Origin: Arthrospiribacter ruber
Lineage (GTDB): Bacteria > Bacteroidota > Bacteroidia > Cytophagales > Cyclobacteriaceae
Length of the DNA: 64,000 bases
Direction of reading: 5' to 3'
Assembly: GCF_019343195.1 (NCBI RefSeq)
Contig: NZ_RPHB01000002.1
Span: 248,001-312,000, forward strand
Shown here: one piece after another, positions 53,311 to 62,882 of the stretch
Layout of the letters: each line of letters starts with the position of its first letter
Numbering within the stretch: the stretch's first letter is position 1
Notes under the pieces: model-generated
Seen by the model: only the letters and a program-made list of their open reading frames with translations
What the model was told of the DNA's origin: nothing
Database searches by the model: none
Position numbers and translations under genes: made by a program

Positions 53311-55674
53311 ATGCTTAGAAACTACCTAAAAATCGCTTGGAGAAACCTTCTGAAAACGAAAGCTTACTCCTTCATCAATATTTTTGGTTTGGTGCTTGGA
53401 ATGGGATGTAGCCTGATCATTGGCTTATGGGCTTTTCAGGAGATCAGCTTCAACAAATTTTTCCCTGATGGAAATCTTGTATATAAAGTAAGAACAAATT
53501 ATCTCTTCAACGGGGAATTATTAAATACTTCAATGACTCCAGCACCACTTGCGGAAGCATTGAAGGAAGAAGTACCACAGATAGAATATGCAGTCAAAAT
53601 TGCAGATTGGGGACCACAACTCCTGATTAAAGACGAAAAAAATGCTTTCAGGGAAAAGGGGATTTTCGCCTCTGATGATTTTTTCAATATTTTTCAAATG
53701 AAAGTGATTTCTGGAAATCCTGTTGGGGCCCATCATTCAGGAGAACAGCTGGTGATTTCCCAAAGTGTTTCCAAAAAATTGTTTGGTGATAAATCCGCAT
53801 TAGGAGAATTTCTGATGATGGAAAACCAAGAAGGCAATCTTAAAACCTATATGGTAGGCGCTGTCATAGAGGATGTTCCTGCCAACAGCTCAGTTCAGTT
53901 TGATTGGGTTGTCAATTTCAAGGAAATAGAACAACCATGGATGGGTTGGGGAAATACCTCATACACGACATTTGTCAAGGTACTGCAAAATACCTCAGGA
54001 GAAAGTTTGGAATCTGTTGCAAAAAATGTTTATGCCAACCATAGTGATTACGGGAAAGACAACTATCCCATTTTTCAGCCTTTGGCAGAAATACACCTGT
54101 TTGATGTGTTTGAAAATGGGAAGGCAGTTGGAGGTAGAATTTCCCTTGTAAGAAACCTTTCTCTGATAGGACTGCTGATATTACTGGTTTCTTGCATCAA
54201 CTTTGTCAGTTTGGTGACTGCAAGAGCCAGTGTCAGAGGAAAGGAAATCGGGATAAGGAAAGTTATAGGAGCCAACAAAAAGGCTTTATTGACCCAGTTT
54301 GGGTATGAGTCTTTATTGGTTTCGGCCATAGCTTTGATGCTTACACTATTGGTAGTCAATCTGGTTTTACCTCTTTTCAACAGTTACTTGGGGACCCAGT
54401 TAACTTTGGAATGGGGAAGCCTCGGATTTTATGGGATAATGTTTGCCATTTGGCTTGTCGCTTCATTAATGTCATCCCTGTATCCTTCTGTTTTTCTTGC
54501 CAATTTGCCTGTGTTTAATGCCTTGAAACAGCAGGTTAATTTAGGATGGAGTGGTTCCTATTTCAGAAAAAGCTTGATTGTTGGACAATTTTTTATTTCC
54601 TCCCTGTTTATTGTAGGTATCATGGTCTTTTATAGCCAACAGGAATTTTTACGAAAAAAAGACTTGGGTCTTGAAAGGGAGAATGTATTGTATTTGCCCT
54701 TAGCTGGTGAACTTTACCATAATATGGAAGTGCTGCAACATGAGGCAATTAAATCAACAGCAATTGTTTCAGCGACGGTCTCTACCTTTTTACCTATCAA
54801 TATACAGGCTCATTCAGGGGATCTTTCTTGGCCTGGCAAGGCTCCCGATTTACAGACACATGTGTCAGCTGCTTGGGTAGGATATGACTTTGCGAAGACC
54901 ATGGGCATAACATTAAAAGAAGGAAGGGAATTTTCACCCCTTCATCCTGGAGATTCCCTGGCATATTTGGTCAACCAAAAGGCTTTGGATCTTATGGGAA
55001 TTGAGGAGAATGCCATAGGAGAAGAAATTTCATTCTGGAATGGTCCCGGACAAATTATCGGAGTGATGGAAGATTTTCATTTGCAGTCATTACACAGCCC
55101 AATCACGCCTCTTATATTAGTGCTTGAGCCCGAAAATGCTTCATATCTTTTGGTTAGGACAGCAGAAGGAAGATTGGAACAGGCTATATCAGATCTAAGG
55201 ACAGTATCTGAAAGCATTAATCCTGCTTATCCTTTTGAGTATCATTTTCTGGATCAAGAATATGAAAGGCTATACCTTTCAGAGCAAATGATAGGCAGGT
55301 TGATTCTGATTTTTGGGATAGTAGCCATTTTTATTTCTTGTTTGGGCTTGTTGGGTATGACGGCATTTACGGTTTCAAGGAAGGTAAAAGAAATAGGAAT
55401 CCGAAAAGTTCTAGGTGCATCCATTATAGAAGTAGCCGCCTTGATTTCAAAAAGTTTTTTGGGATTAATCTTTCTGGGCTGGATAATAGCATTGCCGGTT
55501 GCATGGATGCTGATGGATAGTTGGCTGGACAATTTTGCATACAAAATTGACCTGCAATGGTGGTATTTTATTGGGGCGGGAGCTTTGACGATGTTGATTG
55601 CTTTGTTTACTGTGAGTTTTCAGTCTGTGAAGGCGGCGCTGATGAATCCGGTGGATAGTTTGAGAAGTGAGTAA
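53311..55674 (+). CDS. Double-FtsX ABC transporter permease 5 of 6
   Basis: 787 residues. Start MLRNYLKIAWRNLLKTK. The cytoplasmic loop differs from the others (NFVSLVTARASVRGKEIGIRK), and the second loop reads VSRKVKEIGIRKVLGAS. The C-terminal 50 residues (FAYKIDLQWWYFIGAGAL; NPVDSLRSE) are nearly the same as those of permease 6, suggesting these two are closest relatives or have exchanged sequence. Confidence 0.9.
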   Translation: MLRNYLKIAWRNLLKTKAYSFINIFGLVLGMGCSLIIGLWAFQEISFNKFFPDGNLVYKVRTNYLFNGELLNTSMTPAPLAEALKEEVPQIEYAVKIADWGPQLLIKDEKNAFREKGIFASDDFFNIFQMKVISGNPVGAHHSGEQLVISQSVSKKLFGDKSALGEFLMMENQEGNLKTYMVGAVIEDVPANSSVQFDWVVNFKEIEQPWMGWGNTSYTTFVKVLQNTSGESLESVAKNVYANHSDYGKDNYPIFQPLAEIHLFDVFENGKAVGGRISLVRNLSLIGLLILLVSCINFVSLVTARASVRGKEIGIRKVIGANKKALLTQFGYESLLVSAIALMLTLLVVNLVLPLFNSYLGTQLTLEWGSLGFYGIMFAIWLVASLMSSLYPSVFLANLPVFNALKQQVNLGWSGSYFRKSLIVGQFFISSLFIVGIMVFYSQQEFLRKKDLGLERENVLYLPLAGELYHNMEVLQHEAIKSTAIVSATVSTFLPINIQAHSGDLSWPGKAPDLQTHVSAAWVGYDFAKTMGITLKEGREFSPLHPGDSLAYLVNQKALDLMGIEENAIGEEISFWNGPGQIIGVMEDFHLQSLHSPITPLILVLEPENASYLLVRTAEGRLEQAISDLRTVSESINPAYPFEYHFLDQEYERLYLSEQMIGRLILIFGIVAIFISCLGLLGMTAFTVSRKVKEIGIRKVLGASIIEVAALISKSFLGLIFLGWIIALPVAWMLMDSWLDNFAYKIDLQWWYFIGAGALTMLIALFTVSFQSVKAALMNPVDSLRSE

Positions 55675-55740
55675 GGAAAGGAGGAAGGGTGAGGGATGAG
55701 GTAGTGAATTGAAAAATGTTTAATTTAATTGATAATTGAT

Positions 55741-56286
55741 ATGAAAATCATCACTAGAGTTGCTCTGTTTTTTTCCATATTCCTGTTTTCGCAAACCTTG
55801 ATTGCTCAGGAAAAAAATGACAATTATTCATTTTTTAAGCTGTATGTAACCAATGATAAGGATGAAGTTCTTTTGGTAAAGTGGAATAATGAATGGGAGA
55901 TTGCCGGAGACAGATATAATGATCCTCTTTCGGTAAATGCATTCTTAGATAAAATGGCCTCTGACATGGGAATCAGGATCAAAGATCCAAAGCTATGTGG
56001 AATGTATACCCAAAGATGGAAAAACAGCACAAGCTTAACCCTCATGCAGTATTATCAGGCAAAGTATGATGGGGGTGATTTAAAAGTACCTGAGGATTGC
56101 AGTGACATAAAATGGTTTGGTTTTGAAGAAGCTTTAGATGTCATACCATATGAAAACATGACAAGGATAATGAAAGAAATAAAAAAACATCCCGGAAAGG
56201 TAATAGGTGCTGCTTTTGAAAGATACAGGGATGAAAACAACAATACCCAATTTATTACGCTTGAAGATTGGCATATTATGAATTAA
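55741..56286 (+). CDS. Secreted Nudix-fold-like protein without a Nudix box
   Basis: From ATG 55741 (MKIITRVALFFSIFLFSQTLIAQ) the 181-residue product has a clear signal peptide. The mature part follows the Nudix fold: FFKLYVTNDKDEVLLVKWNNEWEI, LTLMQYYQAKY, DIKWFGFEEALDVIPY. Where hydrolases have GGxxExGE..REL.EE the sequence reads IAGDRYNDPLSVNAFLDKMA, without the metal-binding glutamates. It is probably a binding or structural protein in the periplasm. Nudix proteins are rarely exported. It sits between permeases 5 and 6. Confidence 0.68.
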   Translation: MKIITRVALFFSIFLFSQTLIAQEKNDNYSFFKLYVTNDKDEVLLVKWNNEWEIAGDRYNDPLSVNAFLDKMASDMGIRIKDPKLCGMYTQRWKNSTSLTLMQYYQAKYDGGDLKVPEDCSDIKWFGFEEALDVIPYENMTRIMKEIKKHPGKVIGAAFERYRDENNNTQFITLEDWHIMN

Positions 56287-56315
56287 AAATAACATTCACT
56301 TTAAATTTTCTCATC

Positions 56316-56585
56316 ATGACTCACATCGCTATTCCCATCCCAACAGCTCCAGGAAAGCAGGACATCAAAATTGAAGTGACCATTAACAATCAAAAACAAG
56401 CACTTCATTACAAAGTAGAATTATTCTATTGGGATGAGTGTCAGAATCCTGAGGGCCATCGGGCCGACTGTATTTCAGAAATGCTCGCTCATCATGATCC
56501 AAATTGGGCACTCTACTACATTGGCGCCCCTACAGAGAAGTATGTCCCGATTACTTTTGTGGAGAAGAGAAAGGGTATAAGTTGA
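56316..56585 (+). CDS. Small protein, unknown function
   Basis: 89 residues from ATG 56316 (MTHIAIPIPTAPGKQDIKIEV), with beta-strand-like N-terminal half and a conserved-looking WDECQNPEGHRADCISEMLAHHD. No signal peptide, membrane segment or recognised family. Its stop lies at the start of leader copy L3. Confidence 0.6.
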   Translation: MTHIAIPIPTAPGKQDIKIEVTINNQKQALHYKVELFYWDECQNPEGHRADCISEMLAHHDPNWALYYIGAPTEKYVPITFVEKRKGIS

Positions 56586-56848
56586 AATATGGTGGAAATA
56601 TACTTCGTGAAACATGTTGATACTAGAACGATTGTGAAAGTCCCAAAAACTAAGTGATTCGGAATAAGATACTGCTTGGTTGCCAATAAAGCCTGATAAA
56701 AGGAAGAAAGAATCGGTGATGGAATATATTTCTGTTTATTTCCAGAATATTTCCATTGTATTTCAATCCTTTTAGAATAAAGATTAGATTACAGGTAAAC
56801 TACTGAATAAAGGCCTGCTATGCTCAAAACTACATCGATTTTCTTGCC
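56584..56848 (+). repeat. Permease leader repeat, copy L3 (diverged)
   Basis: Homologous to L1 and L2 (GGAAATATACTTCGTGAAAC, AAGTGATTC, GGTTGCC, TTATTTCCAGAATATTTC) but more diverged. Near its end, ATGCTCAAAACTACATCGAT at 56820 resembles the ATGCTTAGAAACTACCTAAA start of the other permeases, a relic just upstream of the real start at 56849. Confidence 0.6.
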
Positions 56849-59218
56849 ATGCTACGACACAACCTACTTTTGATTATTCGGAATTTCAAAAAGTTTGAAA
56901 GTACGATTTACATTAACATTCTCGGCCTTACTACAGGAATTGCCTGTGCGTTATTGATTTTCCTCTGGGTGAGTGATGAGCTCAGTGTGGACAAATTCCA
57001 TGAAAAGGACAGCAGGCTTTACCAGGTAATGGTCAACAGGCAATCAGGAACCGGCGTCCAAACAGAAGAGATGACGCCTGCTTTTTTGGCGGAAGCTTTG
57101 GAAGAAGAGATGCCCGAGGTGGAAATGGCTGTCACTACTGCTTCCATACAAGGCTTTGATGATATAAGACTTACAGTTGGTTTTGAAGATCAGAACCTAA
57201 AAGAAATGGGCAGGTTTGTAGGTAAAGATTTTTTCAATATGTTTTCCTATGAATTATTACATGGTAATCCTGAGCAAGTGCTGGCTGAAAAAAATTCCAT
57301 TGTTCTTTCTGAAACGCTTGCCTTAAAGTTGTTTAAATCCGCCGATGCTGCCATAGGAAAAATTGTGACCTTGAAAGTGAAAGAAGAAGGCTTTGTGGTT
57401 TCGGGGGTTTTCAAAGATCTACCTGCTAATTCTTCCCATCAATTTGACTTTTTGATATCATGGGATGCCTATAAAGAGTTCTTGCAGCCTCAGTGGTATG
57501 GTTGGGATGAGTTATTGTACCGAACTTACATTTTATTGCCAGAGGATATAGATCTTGACTTATTTAACAGTAAAATTGCTGATTTCATTAAAACAAAGTA
57601 CAAAGAAACTCCGGATCAACTGTTTGTTAGACCCTATTCCTCCGGATACTTACATGGAAAGTATGAAAACGGTGTTCAGGCCGGAGGGCGGATAGAGTAT
57701 GTGAAATTATTTTCCATCATCGCTGTGTTTCTTTTAATCATTGCCTGCATCAACTTTATGAACCTTTCTACTGCTAAGGCTTTTAGTCGGGCAAAAGAGG
57801 TAGGTATAAAGAAATCGATGGGAGCGAGTAGAAGAACATTGATGCTCCAGTATTTGACAGAATCCTATATGCTGACCCTTTTGGCGACTCTGTTTGCCTT
57901 AGGCTTGGTTATCATGGTTCTTCCCTATTTCAATCTTCTGACAGGAAAAAGTCTATCCTTGATCTTTGAATTAAGATTGGCCCTGGCAATTGTTGGTGTT
58001 GTTGCTTTTACCGGATTTTTTTCCGGAAGTTATCCTGCGCTCTATCTATCCGGATTTAAACCGGTTCTTGTTCTCAAAGGAAAATTACAAACCGGAAAAG
58101 GTGAACTTTCTGTCCGCCAAGGATTGGTAGTTTTTCAATTTGCGCTATCTGTAATTTTCATAGTAGCCGTTTGGGTGGTGTACCAACAAATCGATCTGAT
58201 CCAGACAAAAAATCTCGGATATGACAAAGATAATGTGATATACTTTGACTCTGAAGGCTTTCAAGGGATTGGACAGGATTTAAGCTTCCTTTCAGAGGTC
58301 AGGAATATTCCCGGAGTATTGCATGCATCAGGAACGTCTGAAATTATAGTGAATCCAAGTGCTATAATGTCAGGATTGAGTTGGCCCGGCAAAAATCCAT
58401 CTGAGGAGTATGTATTCAACGGTGCCGGGGTAATGGAAGGCATGATAGAGCTGCTGGGAATGAAAATAAAAGAAGGCCGTTCATTTTCCTATGATTTTCA
58501 ATCGGATAGTGATCAGATCATTATCAATGAAGCTGCTTTGGAAGTTATGGGATTAGAAGACCCTATTGGTCAGGTTATAGATTTTTATGGGGATGCCGAA
58601 ATTGTGGGAGTCGTTAAGAATTTCCATTACAAATCACTTTATGAGGAAGTCAAACCATTCGTTTTTGTTTTGGAGCGTGGTGCAATGCAGTTTATGGTGA
58701 AGCTTGAGTTAGGGAAAGAGCAGGAAAGCCTCGCAAAGATTGAAGAAGTCTACAAGAAATTCAATCCCGGGTATAACTTCAATTTTAAGTTTCTGGATCA
58801 GGATTATCAAGCCCTATATGCTTCAGAACAGCGTATTGGGATGCTTTCCAGGCATTTTGCTGGGGTTGCAGTAATTATTTCATGCCTTGGTTTGTTTGGT
58901 TTGGCAGCTTTTACAGCCGAAAGAAGAACAAAGGAAATCGGCATCCGTAAGGTGTTGGGTTCAAGTGAGTGGAAAATCATCAAACTGTTATCCGGTGACT
59001 TTGCAAAAATGGTATTGATAGCAATTGCCATAGCCTTACCCTTAAGTTATTATTTGACTGGAAATTGGCTAAACAATTTTGCCTACAAAATCGACTTGAA
59101 ATGGTGGTATTTTGCAGGAGCGGGTATCCTGACTATGGTCATTGCTCTGATGACAGTAAGTTTCCAATCTATAAAGGCGGCATTGGCGAACCCGGTGGAT
59201 AGTTTGAGAAGTGAGTAA
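56849..59218 (+). CDS. Double-FtsX ABC transporter permease 6 of 6
   Basis: 789 residues. The start MLRHNLLLIIRNFKKFE departs from the usual NYLKIAWRN opening, consistent with the relic start seen upstream. Otherwise complete: NFMNLSTAKAFSRAKEVGIKK loop, AFTAERRTKEIGIRKVLGSS loop, ending NPVDSLRSE. It closes the array; the next gene is on the other strand. Confidence 0.9.
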   Translation: MLRHNLLLIIRNFKKFESTIYINILGLTTGIACALLIFLWVSDELSVDKFHEKDSRLYQVMVNRQSGTGVQTEEMTPAFLAEALEEEMPEVEMAVTTASIQGFDDIRLTVGFEDQNLKEMGRFVGKDFFNMFSYELLHGNPEQVLAEKNSIVLSETLALKLFKSADAAIGKIVTLKVKEEGFVVSGVFKDLPANSSHQFDFLISWDAYKEFLQPQWYGWDELLYRTYILLPEDIDLDLFNSKIADFIKTKYKETPDQLFVRPYSSGYLHGKYENGVQAGGRIEYVKLFSIIAVFLLIIACINFMNLSTAKAFSRAKEVGIKKSMGASRRTLMLQYLTESYMLTLLATLFALGLVIMVLPYFNLLTGKSLSLIFELRLALAIVGVVAFTGFFSGSYPALYLSGFKPVLVLKGKLQTGKGELSVRQGLVVFQFALSVIFIVAVWVVYQQIDLIQTKNLGYDKDNVIYFDSEGFQGIGQDLSFLSEVRNIPGVLHASGTSEIIVNPSAIMSGLSWPGKNPSEEYVFNGAGVMEGMIELLGMKIKEGRSFSYDFQSDSDQIIINEAALEVMGLEDPIGQVIDFYGDAEIVGVVKNFHYKSLYEEVKPFVFVLERGAMQFMVKLELGKEQESLAKIEEVYKKFNPGYNFNFKFLDQDYQALYASEQRIGMLSRHFAGVAVIISCLGLFGLAAFTAERRTKEIGIRKVLGSSEWKIIKLLSGDFAKMVLIAIAIALPLSYYLTGNWLNNFAYKIDLKWWYFAGAGILTMVIALMTVSFQSIKAALANPVDSLRSE

Positions 59219-59253
59219 TATTCAAAAGAGTTAAAATATTAACCAAGTCATTT

Positions 59254-60138
59254 TCATGCTACACCCAACTGAATTTTTGCAGCCTGTATATGGTTTTCAT
59301 CCTGAGTCTCAATGGCAAAAAATCCATAAGCCAAAGGTGAAGCGGCAGCCCTTTCCGCTGATTGTTCAAAAACACCATTCCAAATTTCACCTCCTTGCTT
59401 TTCATACTCAGCTATTAAATGTCTTAGACTTTCTTCTCCGAAGACCGTGAGATGCCCTGAAAAATCAATAGCAATATCACTGACCTGTGCAGTTGTCCAA
59501 TCAATAATTCCACAAACCTCTCCATTTTTGTATGTAAGAATATGCCCAGCATACAGATCTCCATGGATAAACTTTGTGAAATTTGGCCACAACTTATCAT
59601 TGTCCAGCCATTTATTGTATCGGTTTTCCAGTTCATTACTGATACCAATTTCAGATTTTACAATCTTCAAGCGATCATGGATCTCTAACTTCAGGCTTTC
59701 AGCTGATTCCATTTTCAGATTCATTTTAGAAGTTTCATCCTTTGGAATCGCATGCAATTCAACCAAAGACTTTGCAAGTGAGGTAATATAATGGGGACTA
59801 CTTTTAGCCATATTCCAAGTAACCTTATATGTCACAGCATCATAGGTCAATGCCGGCTTCCCTTTCAATAAAGGATATGCCACCAACTCATCAGTTGCAA
59901 TTTTCCAATCTGGAACCTGAACAGTCAGGTACCTGTGAACCAATTGTAGAATTAATTTTTCCTTCCTTATCTGTTCACCCAGATCAGATCTTCTTGGAAT
60001 CCGCAGCAACCATTGGTTTCCCTCTTTATCCATGGCAAAGCAAACTTTGAAATCAATTCCCATTTCATTGAACTGAATCTTACCTGAAAGCATCAAACCA
60101 TGTCTTTCTGCAAGATTATGGATTTCATCATTTGTCAT
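59254..60138 (-). CDS. Macrolide 2'-phosphotransferase-like kinase (Mph family)
   Basis: A 294-residue aminoglycoside-phosphotransferase-fold kinase. The catalytic loop is HGDLYAGHIL with Asp194, and the Mg2+ Asp213 lies in GIIDWTTAQVSD; these two segments are characteristic of Mph enzymes. N-terminal nucleotide-binding strands include WLLRIPRR. Mph enzymes phosphorylate the desosamine 2'-OH of macrolides using GTP. The whole length and both motifs are intact. Environmental Bacteroidota carry intrinsic members of this family whose drug range is unknown. Confidence 0.87.
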   Translation of the reverse strand: MTNDEIHNLAERHGLMLSGKIQFNEMGIDFKVCFAMDKEGNQWLLRIPRRSDLGEQIRKEKLILQLVHRYLTVQVPDWKIATDELVAYPLLKGKPALTYDAVTYKVTWNMAKSSPHYITSLAKSLVELHAIPKDETSKMNLKMESAESLKLEIHDRLKIVKSEIGISNELENRYNKWLDNDKLWPNFTKFIHGDLYAGHILTYKNGEVCGIIDWTTAQVSDIAIDFSGHLTVFGEESLRHLIAEYEKQGGEIWNGVFEQSAERAAASPLAYGFFAIETQDENHIQAAKIQLGVA

Positions 60139-60243
60139 ATCTTTAATTTATTTTGTAAACGTCTCTTTGGACATTCTGATTCTAAAATGGTGTAAGATCA
60201 TTCAAATTAGTAATGTTAAAGAGGCTAAAGAAATGCGGCATTC

Positions 60244-61719
60244 TTACTCATTTCCCAAGTTTTTGATTTCAATCAATTGCCGCATATGCCGCAACGCAAA
60301 TTCAAGGACATCTTCAGATTTGTCCATAAAGATATCGGGAGCAATACCATATGGATCTATAGGATTGGTTTCTACATCCCGCGCTCTTACGCTCAAAGGA
60401 TATCTCAAAGTTACGCAGCCCAACTCAAGTTCAGCACCATTGAATCCGTCTATTATCCCTGCTGTATTTTGCCCATAAACCGTTACTCGTGAACTTTTTT
60501 TGGCTTTCAAAACAAAGGTTTCTCCTGAACTTACGGTTTTGTCACTGGTCAGAACAGCAATTCTACTTGGTTGGCCATATATCGTATCAGGGCTATAAGT
60601 ATAGGTCTCACTTCCGAAAGTCAATAAAGTATCCATGCTACTATAAAATAATTTAAACATGGCCTTATCCTCTTCATCCTCTAATTCATCAAGGTCTTCC
60701 TCAGCCACCCCTACTCCCATTTGCGTTTTATTATAAGCACTCAAGTAGTGATAAACATTCGGCATCTCTATGGGGCCTGATAGGATATAGGGCATCAAAG
60801 GATAGTAGACAGCATCATACCCACCGCTATTCTTTCTTACATCTACCACCATAAAAGGAGCCTTAATTATCTGCTCATGGTACTCTGTCAGGACATTTTC
60901 CAGGCTTTTGATGGAAGAAAGCATAAAGCCGGGAAATCTGAAATACGGAATGTCTCCTTCAAGCATCTCAAAATGAAAACCCTCATAATCCATAGGCTCG
61001 GGTTGTACTTTAAAAGCCCTATGGTCTTCAGGCCAAACCTTATACCAGTCATTCAAGCCTTCAAATTGGAGTAGTCCTGCATTTTTAAGCTTTGACTCCA
61101 CCGGTTTAGGTCGGTGATCACCCATATAAAAGGTTGCTTTAAAATCATTACCGTAAACTTTCTTCAGAGAAAACTTAACTTCATCGGCTTGCCAGTCCGG
61201 ATTTTCACTCCGAAGAACCACCCCGACATAATCCCTTTCATTGCCAACAGGATCTTCCTCAGGGATAATGGCCACCCGATAGCTACCGCTTTCCCAAATA
61301 CCTAGCAAGTCCTCCTGCTCAGTTTCGACGGGAAACCCATTTTTAAAATTGTCTTCTCCCAGAGCAACACGTTCATATACCTTCTCACTCTTCTCCTGAA
61401 AATTAAGCCACATATGCCCATCCCTGAAAAATCCCAACCAGGTGTTGAGTAGCTTTTTGCACTCCTCAATATCGGAGATGGTTCCAGCCTCTTGCCTTAT
61501 TACTGCTGTAAAGGCATTGTACACTTCTCTGTTATTTTCCTTTACCTTAAATTTAAACAAAGAATAGTTTTGTTCTACTCCGACACTCAAGGCATCAAAA
61601 GAATCCTCACAGGAGCATTCTGCATGTGATTCTTCCAAATTATCAGCAACTTCAGTTTCTAACTGCCCAAAACTGAAAAAAGATATTAAAATCATTAACA
61701 AAGTAAATGTATGCTTCAT
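60244..61719 (-). CDS. S41-family (tail-specific) peptidase, secreted
   Basis: A 491-residue exported protein (MKHTFTLLMILISFFSFGQ signal). The C-terminal peptidase S41 domain shows FRFPGF, VVDVRKNSGGYDA and the nucleophile region TVSSGETFVLKAKKS, with Ser and the later Lys as likely catalytic dyad. The N-terminal helical part (CEDSFDALSVGVEQNYSLF) matches related Bacteroidota S41 proteins of unknown substrate. No PDZ domain is obvious. Single gene, convergent with nothing close. Confidence 0.87.
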   Translation of the reverse strand: MKHTFTLLMILISFFSFGQLETEVADNLEESHAECSCEDSFDALSVGVEQNYSLFKFKVKENNREVYNAFTAVIRQEAGTISDIEECKKLLNTWLGFFRDGHMWLNFQEKSEKVYERVALGEDNFKNGFPVETEQEDLLGIWESGSYRVAIIPEEDPVGNERDYVGVVLRSENPDWQADEVKFSLKKVYGNDFKATFYMGDHRPKPVESKLKNAGLLQFEGLNDWYKVWPEDHRAFKVQPEPMDYEGFHFEMLEGDIPYFRFPGFMLSSIKSLENVLTEYHEQIIKAPFMVVDVRKNSGGYDAVYYPLMPYILSGPIEMPNVYHYLSAYNKTQMGVGVAEEDLDELEDEEDKAMFKLFYSSMDTLLTFGSETYTYSPDTIYGQPSRIAVLTSDKTVSSGETFVLKAKKSSRVTVYGQNTAGIIDGFNGAELELGCVTLRYPLSVRARDVETNPIDPYGIAPDIFMDKSEDVLEFALRHMRQLIEIKNLGNE

Positions 61720-61945
61720 ATGTTTGTTAAATTAAAATCAACCCTCTATGAAAATAATGAACCACTTCCTTTATCCTACTTTGTCCCATTAAGAATTGGC
61801 CAAAAATAAAGATGAAGAACCACAAGTGCTGGCAATTCTTTTCTTTTCTAAATCTTTTTATTATTCAAGCGATCAAATATAACTAAAGGCCGAGAGAATA
61901 TCTCCACTCCTACGCAACTCATTACCGGAATCTGTAGATTTGTAG

Positions 61946-62803
61946 ATGGACAAGTCAAACCAAAAAAGTACTTTACTCCCTATCCTAGACATTGGAAATT
62001 TTCAGGCCAACAACCTTGAAGGCCTCTGTATTTTAGATCACAGTATTGAAGGAAAAAGTAAAATTGATCCACCCCATAAACACGATTTTTTTCTTTTCTT
62101 CCTCATTGAAAAGGGAGGTGGTTACCATAGGATTGATTTCACCAGTTACCCGGTCAGCAACAAGCAGCTTCACATACTCAATCCAGGGCAGGTCCATGAT
62201 TGGGAATTGGATCAAAAAACTAGAGGATACCAGTTGATGATCGGAAAAAATGAATTTGAAGAAATGGGTGGAATCCTTTATTTTCTGTCCTTATATCAAG
62301 TAAAATCCCCTGTACTCCAATTATTAGATGAAGAATTCATGATTTTTCACCATGAATTTCTACAGATTCTCAATGAATCCAAGCTTCCTAAACCGGACAA
62401 GGGTATTGTCCGCTTCCGTTGTAACATCATCATCAAATTGATTATCAGAGAAATTGAAAAAATCACTACCCAACATCACCGGCCTTTGATACCGGAACTG
62501 TTACTAAAATACCTTTCCGATATTGATGAATTTTACAAGAAAGAAAAATCGATGGTCTTCTATGCAGAAAAGCTGAACATCACACCCAACTATCTCAACA
62601 TCATCTGTAAGAAACACCTTGGAAAAACTGCATATTCTCTGATAAAATCAAGAATATCCCTGGAAGCCAAACGCTTACTTTCTATCAGTAATATTACTGT
62701 TAAGGAGTTGGCATTCGAGCTTGGTTTTCAGGATCCAGCGAACTTTTCCAAGTTTTTTAGGGAAGAAACTGGGACTTCGCCAAGTGATTTTAGGAGTAAG
62801 TGA
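61946..62803 (+). CDS. AraC-family transcriptional regulator
   Basis: 285 residues: an N-terminal cupin-type sensor (HKHDFFLFFLIEKGGGYHRIDF; LHILNPGQVHDWEL) and a C-terminal double HTH (about 185-285) with FYAEKLNITPNYLNIICKKH and ELAFELGFQDPANFSKFFRE. The second HTH matches the AraC signature well. It lies 80 bases upstream of the amidohydrolase gene in the same direction, so it may control it. Confidence 0.93.
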   Translation: MDKSNQKSTLLPILDIGNFQANNLEGLCILDHSIEGKSKIDPPHKHDFFLFFLIEKGGGYHRIDFTSYPVSNKQLHILNPGQVHDWELDQKTRGYQLMIGKNEFEEMGGILYFLSLYQVKSPVLQLLDEEFMIFHHEFLQILNESKLPKPDKGIVRFRCNIIIKLIIREIEKITTQHHRPLIPELLLKYLSDIDEFYKKEKSMVFYAEKLNITPNYLNIICKKHLGKTAYSLIKSRISLEAKRLLSISNITVKELAFELGFQDPANFSKFFREETGTSPSDFRSK

Positions 62804-62882
62804 TAAAATTCACCTGAATCCAATTGAAATGTATCACTAAGAAAGCAACCCACTTTCTAACTTTGGAATAAATTTGCTTACT

